Position numbers and translations under genes: made by a program | Shown: piece after piece, positions 10,177 through 21,510 of the stretch | Numbering within the stretch: position 1 is the first letter of the stretch | Layout of the letters: every line of letters starts with the position of its first letter | Source of the DNA: Kalmusia sp. IMI 367209 | Taxonomy: Eukaryota > Ascomycota > Dothideomycetes > Pleosporales > Didymosphaeriaceae | Length of the DNA: 64,000 bases | Direction of reading: 5' to 3' | Assembly: GCA_027946365.1 (NCBI GenBank) | Contig: JAPEUQ010000004.1 | Location: 806,001-870,000, forward strand | The notes under the pieces: model-generated | What the model was told of the DNA's origin: nothing | The model's input: only the letters and a program-made list of their open reading frames with translations | The model's database searches: none

Positions 10177-12104
10177 ATGCCCACCAGTTCGATCCGTCTA
10201 ATTCCCGCAGCGGCATTGGAGATAGACAGCACTGAGCCTCTTCTATCGCGCGGTTCTGTCGACATGAGGACTTCGCCTGCGATGTCGACCGCGCGCCTCC
10301 CCAAGAAGGCTTCCTTCCGCCTTCTAGCCGTCAGTCTCTTTTTTGGGCTCGCTTCTCTGGCATGGGGGTATGTGACATCCCACTTCGACCTTCTTGTGTT
10401 GATAGAACATCAGCTACAACATCGGAATTATGGCAACTATATATGTTCATCCCGGCTTCATCAAGTCGCTTCATAAGCCTACGAAAGCAATGACTGGTCT
10501 AATAACTTCCATATACTACTTAGGGACATGGCTCAGCTACCTTTTTGTCTCGCACCCGCTCGCAGATCGTTTCGGTAGAAGAGTAGCCGCCGCAGCCGGC
10601 GCATTCACAACAGCGGTCGGTGCAGCGATACAGACGTCAGCAAAAGGAGAGGGCGGCGTTGCAATGATGATTGTGGGTCGCATAATATGCGGCTTCGGGC
10701 TTGCCATAGTTTCCACATCTGTTCCACTGTACCAAAGGCAAGTACTGCACGAATCTCAGACGCACGAGCTAATCTTGCTGCAGTGAGATTTCGCCTGCGA
10801 AGCATCGGGGAAGATACGTCGTTATAAATCATGTTGGCTTAGTTGCAGGTCTCGCTACCGCTTTCTGGTTAGCATGCTAAGTAGCCACGAAGGAAGCCTG
10901 AGAAGACTGACAATTCTAGGGTTGGATATGGCATTAGTCATTGGGAGTCGGCACGTGGAACCTACTACGGGTGGCGCGTTTCCATGGCCCTGCAATTCAT
11001 TCCTGAGTCCATTTTCCTCTTTGGCGTGTTTCTATGCCCAGAGACGTATGATATTCTTTGATTGTCCTTACAGGAGGTTATACGCTAACATCTTATGCAG
11101 TCCCAGATGGCTGGTCGAACACGGACATAGCGATGCCGCGAAACGAAGTCTCGCCTGGCTACGAGCATTAAGCCCCACTGATCAGCGCGTTATTTTAGAG
11201 CTTGAAGAGATCGAGCAAGACGTGCAGCTACGACGCAGTGCGACTGATCAAGGGTGGACTGTGCTCTTTACGAATCGACCCTTGTTCAATCGACTATGGC
11301 GGGCGTCACTGCTGCAGTTCATGGCTCAGATGTGCGGCAACACATCCATGAAATACTACTTACCATCAATTTTCATGAGTCTTGGCATCGAGCGAAAATT
11401 GACCTTGATGATCGGTGGTATTGAGAGCACTCTCAAAATAGGGTGCACTATCGTCGACACTTGGCTGGTAGATCGATTTGGAAGAAGAATGACACTCGTC
11501 GTGTCCTGTCTTGTTATGAGCCTCGCTCTGCTGGTAAGGCTTCTTACCTGTGCTATTGAATATGATAACTAACAGGTTGCAGTTGAACGGCGCATTGCCA
11601 CAGGCGTACCCTAACAACGTTAATCATGTGGCAGACTACGTCTGCATTATGTTCATCTTCATCTACACATTTGGATACTCAATAGGGTTTGGACCAGCAG
11701 CGTGGGTGTACGGTTCCGAGATCTTTCCAACCAACTTCAGAGCTCGAGGTCTCAATATTTCAGCATCCGGATCTTCGATCGGCTCTATTATCTCTTCTCA
11801 GACATGGCCCATCGGCATGAATAGCATCGGTTCCAAGACACACTTCATCTTCATGAGTACGAACCTTGCATCAGCAATTATTATTTGTAAGTCCACGCCC
11901 TCGCCAAGTTTCGTATCAGTCCACAACTTACCATATACAGGGTTCCTATATCCAGAGACGAGTCGGCGGAGCCTCGAAGACATGGAAGCACTTTTTAACA
12001 AAGACTACGAGCCGCATGATAGTCTTGACAGCCGGCAAGAAAGATACCACGATCAAGACGAGATAGATGCGACACATCCGGTAATAAAAGGTACTCATAC
12101 GTAA
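10177..12104 (+). CDS. MFS hexose/sugar transporter
   Basis: This is a twelve-helix sugar:proton symporter or facilitator of the plasma membrane, 541 aa. Seven exons are joined across introns 10368-10413, 10738-10783, 10868-10919, 11046-11100, 11534-11582 and 11887-11940. All splice phases agree and the summed CDS is a multiple of three. Family motifs are present: LADRFGRR after TM2, VPLYQSEISPAKHRG before TM5, FLCPETPRWL after TM6, DRFGRR in the second half and WFLYPETSRRSLEDM at the end. Intron 2 has a GC donor (GCAAGT) rather than GT. The start at 10177 gives a 60-residue cytosolic lead. Substrate specificity cannot be read from sequence. It faces the pectate-lyase-like gene tail to tail, which is compatible with uptake of released sugars (inference). 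Confidence 0.92.
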
Positions 12105-12601
12105 TCTTTGATCTTTCAGTGAGAATTATATCATGTCAAAAGAAAAAAGGTCTTGTATCCTGAGGACAAGGGCGGCCTATGAGTCACAACAAACTTGCAT
12201 CGCCCTAAAGAGCCGAGCTGCTTAATGGAGTGTGATAGTTCGGGCCTCAACTCTTCTGCAGACTCTTTTTACATATGCAACCATTCTAATTATGCTGTGG
12301 AAGCACTGTTTATTCACCATCTCAAAGTTGCATACAAAGCCGTCAAGCTCCTTCTATTGGGGAATTTGTGCATTGCAATGATGCCTTCGACCTGTGTAAT
12401 GCTATATATACTGAATTAATCGGAGTCTGTTTCAACCATATAGCTCCGACTACCCAATAGCTTGCTGATGAGTCATGGCAAAGCGCTTCCTATAGCCCTA
12501 CCTCCCTATCAGAATGTGACCCCAATGTCAACAACACACCTCAATTGTAAGATCTCATGTGATATTCTGTATCATTATTTGCAGTCCGACTAGTATCCGG
12601 T
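12105..12601. other. Convergent spacer
   Basis: This lies between the stops of the sugar transporter and the polysaccharide lyase-like gene. It is AT-rich and holds 3' UTRs; nothing else is seen. Confidence 0.5.
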
Positions 12602-15156
12602 TCACTGCGCGCTTTCAGCCCCTTCAAATAGTGCAAAGCCAACTTTTCGCGTCCAAGAGCTTCCCTCACTATCTTTGATAACAACAACAACATGATCGAT
12701 CCCAGCAGTTGCCCCTGCAACATAGGTCATATTCCCTCCATTAACCGTCGCCATCCCCTTTGTGCTGCCATTAACTGTGAAAGTCGGGCTCTTAAAACCA
12801 GCAGCCAACAACGCCGTAAGATCAACCTGAACACTCTTCCCTGGGCTCACGAAAACATGTGGCTCGGCCATAAAATTGATGTACCCCTCTATCGAGGTAT
12901 AGCCATCACCACCAGTACTGCCGTCCCACCAGTCTGCAATTCCGTCATTATCAGCGTCCCAAGAGGATGACCGTGTTGTAGTGGGGAAAGTTTCCAAGCC
13001 CCCGACGTCAACTGGGTCATCTATGATGCCTTTCTTTCCCGTTTTAGATCCTTGATAGGTTTGAGTGCCTGTTATAGTTTCTTTAATGATTCGCTTATCA
13101 TGGTCATCCTGGATCGGGGAGCTTGCTCCACTGTCGGACACTACCCGTTTATACGCTTCGGTAGAGCTTTGGGTGTCGACATAAGGCTCAAAAAATCTGG
13201 TAGACCGTTAGCTCGGTCCATGGGGACATGGGAGAACATGCATAAGACTTACGGAGAGCCAAAGAACTTTTGGTATGACACACCGCCGTTGGTCACAGCA
13301 GCCGTACATGCAACGTTGGAAGTTTTTCCTGTCCCATCATCGACTACTTGCGTAGAGTTCTGGTCAAATTTTCCGACCATGGAGTTGCCGGCGCAGTAGT
13401 ATTGCTGTTGGCCATTGGCGGCGTCTTCATACTGCGCCTTCAAGTCGTATGTCGGCGTACTGTTGGGACCAGGCTTGTAATAGTTATTGACAAAATTGAC
13501 TTTGTTAGCACCACCATCTGTAGTTCTGCCGCCAAAATTATACACAACATTGTTGCGAATATCAAGCTTTCCAGCAAAGAATGCACTGTCATTCAAGCCA
13601 CCGGCCATAGACCAGCTACGTCCTTCAGCGTGTGCGATAAGATTGTGGTGGAAAGAGCCTACGTCGCCGCCAATACTAGCGGCGTAGCCATGCTGAGTGC
13701 CTGCAGGATAATTCTTGTGACCGGCATCGTTGAGCGGTTCGGAAATCATAGTACGTTGAAGCGTAATGTTGTTGGCAGAACGGGACGAGAACGACTCGTC
13801 AATGGTCCAACTGATAGAACAACGGTCAAAAATGCAGTGGTTGGATCCTTGCATTCCCATGCCGTCGATTGTTTCGCCCGAGATCTTTCCTGGACGTACA
13901 CGCATGTGACGTATGATCACGTCAACACCGCCACTCAGGCCCAGAGGATAGCCTTGCACGACTATTCCTTTCCCGGGTGCCGTTTGTGCTGCGACGGTCA
14001 CATACTGTGAATTGATCGTGATGCGCGAAGTGGTGGTGATGACACCTCCAACATCGAAGATGATAATACGGGGACCTGTAGCGACAGTGAGAGCGTAGCG
14101 GAGAGTGCCCTTATTTGTACTGTCTTCTAGAGTAGTAACTTTGACAACTTGTCCGCCGCGTCCACCGCGAGCGAATCGACCCCATCCCTCGGCTCCCGGG
14201 AAAGCAAGCTGACGTCCACGAAACATGTAGACGCGTCCTATGTATTTTGTACTTCCGGAAACCACATCAACGCGCCAGTAGAAGGTATCCATGGTATTCA
14301 AACCATTTAAAGTCGCACTACGTGACGTGATGCCCGTAACGGCGCTGTTGAGGTTTGTGGCTTTAGTGCCAACATAAACATCATACTTTGCGTCTGATAC
14401 TCCGGCTGGAGCACGCCAAGAAGCAGTAAATGAAGATGCGCCTTGAAAATCGACCCATTCGTCCTTATTCGCAGGGCTGGGAAATCCGATCTGTTGAGCA
14501 ACAGAAGGAGCATCGATTTCGATTCCGTTGAGGAAAACACGTCCATCTCCGCCGCTGGGCGTGTACACGATGCTCATTACAGTTGCCGAAGAGGCGACGT
14601 TGAACTTGATATACGAGTTGCCGGATTCGTATACATTATCCACACGTGAGGTTTGCTTGATACTAGTCGCTGCATTCTTTCCATCAGCTGTAATGGTGAG
14701 TGTGGCTGGATTAGGAATACTCTCCCAAGCATTGTGCCAAGTAGTCAGGGTATGATTACCAGCTGGTAACCCAGTGAGAGTGAGAGTGATGACTCCACCA
14801 GTGCTCGTCTCTGTAGTGATACCTTGGTTGACAATTCGCTCACCAAGAGACGGAAGAGGACGGCGGTATTGTTGCTTATACTCGCCACCTTTCAAAGTAC
14901 TATTGGATTTGAGCTCGAAGGTGATACCGTTGATTGTTGTCTTGCCCCAGGCAGATATCGACCACCTAGACCAATCCGAGTCTGGAAGATCGCGAGCAGA
15001 TGGAGAGTAGAATTGCACGCGCATTCGCGTCGGCGCATCTATTGGAGCGGCTGCTCTAACAGAAACGACATCATCAAGAGAGGTAATGGGGTTTGCTTTT
15101 GACAATGAGAGACCGCATAGAACTGTTACAGCCGTTGAGAAAATTGTGGTCTTCAT
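12602..15156 (-). CDS. Secreted modular pectate lyase-like beta-helix protein (PL1-type)
   Basis: This is a secreted enzyme, probably cleaving pectate or a related uronan. Two exons (13253-15156 and 12602-13196) flank a 56-nt intron and encode 832 aa. The start is the ATG at 15156; the frame extends two codons further but not with ATG. A signal peptide is evident (MKTTIFSTAVTVLCGLSLSKA). Next come a beta-rich N-terminal region with a carbohydrate-binding look (about 50-225), a fibronectin-III-like segment (about 240-310), then the right-handed beta-helix opening with LAFPGAEGWGRFARGGRGGQ. Helix turns carry Asn/Gly ladders and the segment IIRHMRVRPGK. Near the C-terminus DADNDGIADWWDG resembles a calcium-binding Asp loop. 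The order FN3, beta-helix, Asp-loop tail is common in bacterial secreted lyases. The exact substrate class is not proven. Confidence 0.85.
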
Positions 15157-16251
15157 CGTCAAGAATGGAGGCGATCCAAGTCGTAGAAGAGGTAACTAGG
15201 GAATTGAACAACGTCAAATCATTATCAAATACAGTGATGGGTGAAAATGAGCAAAGGGATTGCCTTCTCGTCTGGTGGAGACATAGCAAGCATGCTGTAT
15301 TATTCCGTAGAAGGCCTTCCCTGCAAGGTGCGATCGCTCGAATATCATTATAGCGACGACGCATCCTAGCGAAATCCTTTTCATGTCGCGCAGAATTATG
15401 CCTTTTTTTTTTTAGCTCGCTTCAAAAGCGTGGCACGTATGGAGTAGGGAGACTATCTGTTCGGTCGCCAAGACGGAAAATTTAAAGCTTAAATAGACAA
15501 TTTTAATCAAGATATAGCGTCGTATTCGCTGCAATGGTTAGCGATTCGTGGAATTCATTGTCTCAAATAAGACCCCTGTGGAAAGTCGTGCTTGATAACG
15601 TAGAGTTTGTAACAGGCAGCTTAGATCGTTCCCGTCGTACAGGACTCGGAAAAAGCATAGAACGACCTGAAGGAATAAATGCCGTGATACTGAAGGCCTC
15701 CCCATAAGCTTCCCCGGTGTGACTGCCTTTTTATTTACCCAAATTTACATTCGTCGAACAGAGTGAATGATCATGCGACATGAATCGAATAAGGAGCTAG
15801 GGACAGAGGAACGAGTCGTGCAACCGTTGATGGTTCATCAATGGTCGACGGCTCCCCGACGTGTGCCCGACCGATTGTGGTAGCGCACGAGCCGTTCCCG
15901 GTCGGAATGTGGCACTACGCACTGCTGAGCAACCGCCTCGAAAAGCCACCAAAACATATCAAAACCCCAGAGACAAATAATTTGGCAGCTGGATGTTGTA
16001 CAGGAGGATCGGCTGGAGAAGGCACTGCGGCTAGGTAAATGATGCTGTCTTCTAAAAGGCCCAACGAGCATGTTGTAACGATGTCTATGCGACTAGCGGT
16101 ACGTTTTCGGAAGCGGACTTGCGGCGGCGTGTGCTACGGCATGGGTATAAAGACGAATCTATTCTCCAACTTCAATCCTCCCACATTGTTTGGTGTACTG
16201 GAATACTTCGAATACAAACGGTTTTAGTCGGAAGAGCGAGAAGTAAATATC
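15157..16251. other. Divergent promoter region of the lyase and the amidohydrolase
   Basis: 1.1 kb with no coding signal. It has a run of eleven T at 15403-15413 and a TATAAAG box at 16145-16151, about 100 bp before the amidohydrolase ATG. Confidence 0.5.
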
Positions 16252-17586
16252 ATGTCCTCCTTCGTCATTCGCGACGTTCGCATATTCACTGGTGAAGAGA
16301 CCATCTCGAATGGCTTCATTCACGTGTCCGATGGAAAGATAGAGGCAGTTGGTCCCATTTCCAGCATCCCTAAGGCCTCCATCCAGACATACTCGAAGCC
16401 AGGACACACATTGCTTCCAGGGCTGATCGACTGCCACATTCACGCTGATATGGCCAATCCTGTTGCATTACCCCAAGCCCTGCGTTTTGGTGTCACTACC
16501 GTGTGTGAGATGCATAACGAGCTTTCCAATGTCCGAAAACTCAAGAAGCAAACCCTGGAGCCGGACACCGCATCCTACAAGACCGCGGGACAAGCCGCAA
16601 CGATTGAAAATGGATGGCCGATACCAGTCATCACTGCGCACGACAAAAGCGAAGAAACTTTGGCTGAGATTGCAAAATGGCCGAAATTGTCGAATAGGGA
16701 GAACGTTGTCGAATATCTCGAGTGGATGACGAAGGAGATGGAGCCGGACTACATTAAATTGATGCATGAATCAGGTACGAGTATGGGTTGGCCATTGACA
16801 AAGCCAAGCATTGAGTTACAGCGCATCATTGTTGAAGAGGCCAACAAGAGGGGATATCTGACTGTTGCACATGCTACAAGCATCCAAGACACCCTTGAAA
16901 TACTGCAGGCGGGTGTAGGTGGCTTGGTGCATACCATTTGCGACCTCCCACCGACTCAGGAACTAGTCGATGCATATAAAAAGAGCAATGCCTGGCTGAA
17001 TCCGACCCTCACCGCTATGGCTAGCCTAACTGGAGAAGGCAAAGAGCTGCAACATCGGTTTGCGCATGATCCAAGAGTGAAGAACTTGATTGGGGAAAAG
17101 GAGATGTTTAACTTGTGTAACTGCATGGGATTCGCGGCGCAGCATGGCAAAGTGGAGTATGCGTATGAGAGTGTTCGTATGTTGAGGCAAGCCGGCATCG
17201 ATATTCTCTGGTAAGTGTCCCAGTCTATATCCGACACTGTACAGTGACTAATACTACATAGCGGCAGTGATGCAGCTGGCCCAGCAGCTGGGACAGCTTT
17301 CGGGCTCTCGGTCCATCAAGAGTTGTATGTCTTTGTCCACAAGGTGGGGATGACTCCTAAGGAAGCCCTTCAATCGGCAACGAGTCTGATAGCAAAGCGA
17401 TTCAACTTTATGGATCGCGGAATGCTATCAAAAGGCCTAAATGCCGATTTGCTTCTTGTTGAAGGTAATCCGTTAAAAGACATAGATGCGACTCTAAATA
17501 TTCGTGGAGTCTGGCGCGAGGGCCAGCAGTGCAGTGCTCACGCATCGAGCTTGGGTAAGAGCATGCATGCCACTGGGACTTCATAG
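16252..17586 (+). CDS. Metal-dependent amidohydrolase (imidazolonepropionase/prolidase-like)
   Basis: This is a cytosolic hydrolase of the amidohydrolase superfamily acting on an amide or cyclic amide of unknown identity. Two exons (16252-17210, 17262-17586) encode 427 aa; the junction rebuilds ILCGSDAAGP. Metal ligands are visible in order: the HxH in GLIDCHIHAD (H62, H64), a likely carbamylated Lys in DYIKLMHESG (K169), His in LTVAHATS (H207), His in GGLVHTIC (H227) and the Asp of GSDAAGP (about D323). The last 60 residues return to the small beta-domain (LNADLLLVEGNPLKDI), as usual. Length is normal for the family. A TATA box lies about 100 bp upstream. It shares a spacer with the lyase gene, but no pathway link can be read directly. 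Confidence 0.88.
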
Positions 17587-18428
17587 GGAGATATATTCAA
17601 TGAATACATGAGGTATATGCAATACTTGCGTGGTACAATGATGGAGTCACGGCGCTGACACCGGGCGAGTGATTATATCGGCTATACCTGCCCAAATCGA
17701 TATACCGGCACAGATCAGGGACTGCGCTTTCCTGAGAACGGCCACCGTAGCAAATAGCTTCGTAATGGGCAATTATATTCAACCGCACGATATTTGAAGA
17801 TCTCTATCTATCTATGCTCATCAAGTGCTTCCTCGCCGATCCGCCCTCCATCGCTCGCAATTTGCTTGCTCTTTCGAAGATACGTTGAGTTCTCCCAAAG
17901 ATCAGATCAACATGCTTGGCGCAGAAGTAACTTCAATCTTTGTAGGACCTGATAACATGTTGAGTCTGCCTTGTCAATGCTTGAAGCCTTCATGACTGTC
18001 ACCAGAGAAGGAGGTCACTGGCGGACACTACCCGGCGTCCCCGTACACACTTGAATTATCTTCAGCTTAGATATATAGATTCACGGCATTTGAACGATAT
18101 ATCATGCGTGAAATCATGAGAAACCCATGAGAAACCCATGGGATCCGCTCGCTTATGCACTCTCAGTTTATGACACACTTGTGCGCTCTCACCCTTGGCG
18201 CACGAGCCCAGCTAAGATCAATCCGGGTCACTCAACAGTCACAGACACTCATAGAATGTTCCCCAAAGATAAGGCTCTCGGAAACTCGCTCATAATTCAG
18301 GTAGCAAAAGGTAGGTCGTGGCCCGTGTCAGTGGCAGATGGCCACGCAGTGGTCAACGAGCCCCTTGCTTGGACTTATCAGAAGTCAATATAGTAGCCGT
18401 GCGGTAGTATAATACCACGTGAAAGATG
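17587..18428. other. Intergenic, no gene recognised
   Basis: AT-rich spacer. The only repeat seen is a short direct duplication of gagaaacccat near 18117-18140. The ORF at 18127-18393 has no protein character. Confidence 0.45.
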
Positions 18429-18524
18429 GTGAGTCTTGATCATGTAGTGAGTCTTATAAGAGTCACCTTGCATGACTCTTAGCTTGAAGGAAGCTGAGAC
18501 GTGGTTGATGCAAAGTATATAAAG
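18429..18524 (+). promoter_or_regulatory. Promoter with GAGTC palindrome cluster and TATA box
   Basis: Four copies of a GTGAGTCTT-like element lie within 52 bp: direct at 18429-18437 and 18447-18455, inverted at 18458-18466, and a variant ATGACTCTT at 18472-18480. The middle two form a 20-bp palindrome (18447-18466) with one mismatch. The half-sites resemble Gcn4/AP-1 type TGASTC. A clear TATA box (TATATAAAG) follows at 18516-18524, 172 bp before the ATG of the orphan gene. A dimeric bZIP factor is a plausible binder (inference). Confidence 0.55.
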
Positions 18525-18695
18525 GCAGCTACTGCATGCAAGAAAATGGGTTATAGCATCTACAACACTTCCAACATCTAAAAAGTCTATCATTACAATA
18601 ACAACTGCAAAGAGAACTACAGAAAACTCCCTTACCACATTGATACCTCACAAATCATCATCTTCTCATCAAACCCAATATTCAGACTAGGCAAC

Positions 18696-19778
18696 ATGTC
18701 AGCCAGTCTCCTCAGTTTCCTCAAATCAAATCGGTCTGCACCCCCCAAAGATCAATATCCCTACATCAATAAAACTCGAAGGTTGAAACTCAGCACGGCC
18801 CTTCTCGAAAACAAATCAGGACCACAGATTGTTCATTATTGGAATGAGGAAAAAATACAGCAAGCAGACGATCCCAACGTCAACGGGTTCGAATTAGTTG
18901 CGCGAGAAGATTCCACTGAACTCTACTACGATCCTGAAAGTATCAAAAGAGTGTCCTTCAGAAGAACGACTCAGAACCGGGCACTTTCTGTGAAAGATGA
19001 TATCGTAGAACCAATTTTGAAGACCAATGTGCCGATTGAGAACGTTGTCACATTCAGCCTCGGATTTCTGGATAACTTGACTCCAGCACAAATCCTACAC
19101 CACAGACTGTTCAACAGTATTATCAAACGCATCTTAACTCAATCTAATAACAGACCCGATTCGGACCAATATAAGATCATCGCACATGAAAGTTTCAGCG
19201 TTTGGTATCAGGATCCGGATTGTATACAGTTCGTATCATCTGACACGGAAGACAGACCGATGCCTCAGCATTGGTGGTCCGCTGGTCTGACGCACAAGCT
19301 TAAGGGGAATTTCTTATTGCCCTGGAAAATTCACCAAATGCATTTTTTGGACCTTTTTGCGCTTGATGCAATCACTGCAAATTCTTTTGTGGTTATTCTT
19401 AATCGCGAAGAACCTTGGCGTCAACTCCTGGGGAGGGCTCTGCAAGAAACATTTGTCAAACCTCTTGCTGTCTTATGCGCCCCGAATGGCAAAAACGTTG
19501 CACCCAACGATTATGCATCAGCAGCACTAGCAAGTGTCCTCAGCGCAGAAAACTATGATCATTACACGGTTCAAGAAGGTGTCAGAGCCTTTCAACATCC
19601 TGAAACCAGGAAACGTGATGTGTGTCTCGGTCCACTCTCTCTATATGTTCGGAAACCGGGCGTTTCGGGATCACCACCGGAGATTCCTGAGGGCTTCTTT
19701 GAATTTGAACCGGAAGATCTCATTGTGGATGATTTCGACATGTTCAATGAGGCACTGGACAGTATGGGCAATTCGTAA
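18696..19778 (+). CDS. Orphan protein with internal repeat (360 aa), unknown function
   Basis: This is a single-exon gene; I recognise no family. The N-terminus is MSASLLSFLKSNRSAPPKDQ, without a signal peptide or membrane segment, so a soluble intracellular protein is likely. Two segments resemble each other: residues 65-88 (FELVAREDSTELYYDPESI...) and 159-182 (YKIIAHESFSVWYQDPDCI...). Each has the pattern aromatic-x-I/L-V/I-A-x-E, Y/W-Y-x-D-P, I-x-x-V-S, which suggests an internally duplicated ~94-residue module. The C-terminus is acidic (EFEPEDLIVDDFDMF). The gene and its flanks are AT-richer than the housekeeping block, and the promoter is unusually well marked. It may be lineage-specific. 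Coding status rests on length, ATG context and the promoter. Confidence 0.7.
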   Translation: MSASLLSFLKSNRSAPPKDQYPYINKTRRLKLSTALLENKSGPQIVHYWNEEKIQQADDPNVNGFELVAREDSTELYYDPESIKRVSFRRTTQNRALSVKDDIVEPILKTNVPIENVVTFSLGFLDNLTPAQILHHRLFNSIIKRILTQSNNRPDSDQYKIIAHESFSVWYQDPDCIQFVSSDTEDRPMPQHWWSAGLTHKLKGNFLLPWKIHQMHFLDLFALDAITANSFVVILNREEPWRQLLGRALQETFVKPLAVLCAPNGKNVAPNDYASAALASVLSAENYDHYTVQEGVRAFQHPETRKRDVCLGPLSLYVRKPGVSGSPPEIPEGFFEFEPEDLIVDDFDMFNEALDSMGNS

Positions 19779-20083
19779 TTGTCTGCTTCTTGGCATTCAC
19801 CGCCTATGGTAGCAGATAAATTCTAATTCTATCATTCATATTACGGTGTTTTATTTATCTCAAGCTTATTACATGTCACACCTTACTTCTGCTATAGTCT
19901 GCGATAGCACTGTTCTAGTTATGTGTGACGAAGAAGTTGTACTGTTAGGTCCTCCAAGAAATTGTGTATCTTTTTCCTTAATGCATTGATTATATGCTCT
20001 CTAGCATCATTAGTCTTATCAGAGCTCTATTTCTAGTATATCATAATTGCTATCCATTGTGAAGTCGATGTACCTAGCACATA
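19779..20083. other. AT-rich convergent spacer
   Basis: This lies between the orphan gene and the broken zinc-finger gene. It is very AT-rich and holds 3' flanks; nothing else is seen. Confidence 0.45.
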
Positions 20084-21408
20084 TCACCCGAAAAGCGAGT
20101 GCGGACCACCCCGATGGGGCCACCCATGCCTTCTTCTCCGGTGATTCAATAATGCGTCTGATCTTAGGAAAACCTGATTACATTCAGGACATATACATTG
20201 CCGAGTCTCAGTATAAGCAGTGCAACTTCGTGACCTTTGGTGTCGCGTCAAGTTCCCTTTGGCGTGTACACCTCTCAAAACCAATCCGCAGAGGCATTTT
20301 ACAGTGTCTTCATGCATGTCCTCCCCTGATGGAACATCAGATCGATATGAATTAATAGGGTAAGCGAGAACATTTCTAGAACCAGAGGTATTCTACTAAC
20401 GCTTTACATCAGTTGAATTCCGAAATTGTAATGAAGACAGCCTTACGTTTTCATTATCGGCCTGTGGACTCATAACCGGAGCAGTCAGCATCTCATCAAA
20501 ATCATTTCCTTCAACAACGACAACAACATCAGCAAAATTCATCATATGGAAACACCCAGGTAAACACTTACGGGGCCTCGGAAGTGGTGTTCCTGGAGGA
20601 TTGAGCTTTCGATAAAGTTCATTGTAAAGCTGTTTCACAGCTTCATATCCTCTGGGCTGGGACTTTGGATGATGGCATTTTCCGTAAGCGTGACGTTCCT
20701 CATATTCTTCCTTACTCAGAATATTCTGTTCGCAAATTTTGCATCGCTCGACGAAGATGTCCTTATGCTGTCACTTAATATGTGTTCGGATCCCGGCCAT
20801 ATTCTTCTGGCATGTCCCATTGCACGTATGCTTCCGTTTTAAAATGATGTCTGCTTCGAAGATAGGACAGGCTAATTCGACAGACGTGTTAGGAGCTACT
20901 GAATTGGATTAAGCCCTTGTATGATCGGGAGGTAACGTAGCTTGGACCGACTGTAATTGTGTTCCGCTAGCACCAGAGCCACTGTACACCAGTAATCATT
21001 AGTGGATCTATTGCCTTATGTCTCGAGTCTAGCAATCACGTACCCATAAAGATTTAACGGTGCTGTGCCCATCGACGACAATGCATATTGCGATTGCTCG
21101 ACTGAACCCGACATTGCCATACCATATCGTGAATAACTATATCATGGAACAGATTCGGCTGACACAGACACATCATGATGTTCTGACAATGCCGTACCAT
21201 ATTGTGAGGCGAATGAGGTTGTCGTTGACATATTGTAATGATTCGCGTTTGTGGACCAATGTTGAAGGTCGGTGAATCTAGCCTCAGCGACCGAGTTGAC
21301 CTGGTCCGACTCGGATTGTTGTGTTGACGCAACCAGTGACACATCTCCAAACACTTCCGGTCGCTGGTCGGAAGGTGTAGGATTGAAGAAACTGTCAAAG
21401 TTGAACAT
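20084..21408 (-). pseudogene. C2H2 zinc-finger protein gene broken by three in-frame stops
   Basis: Four exons (21044-21408, 20572-20981, 20447-20508, 20084-20392) join in phase across introns with normal GT..AG borders, giving a 381-codon frame that starts MFNFDSFFNPTPSDQRP. The frame is interrupted by TGA at 21142-21144, TAA at 20909-20911 and TGA at 20771-20773, yet never shifts. Between and after the stops the translation is clearly protein-like: CNGTCQKNMAGIRTHIK, then stop, then QHKDIFVERCKICEQNIL (a Cys/His finger split by the second TGA), and further on CLCGLVLRGVHAKGNLTRHQ and CPECNQVFLRSDALLNHRRR, a classical C2H2 finger. All three stops are one C-to-T transition from a sense codon (CGA, CAA, CGA). 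The intact ancestor was probably a DNA-binding regulator. An upstream ATG at 21510 is an alternative start. Assembly error is unlikely to give three substitutions of one type. Confidence 0.75.
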
Positions 21409-21510
21409 TAGTTTAGGCTCTGAAGGACAGCGCGAAGGACGAGAAAGCACGACAAGGACGAACAAGGACGTTCCCACCACGGGACACGGGCGGGTTTCAT
21501 AGTTCTTCAT

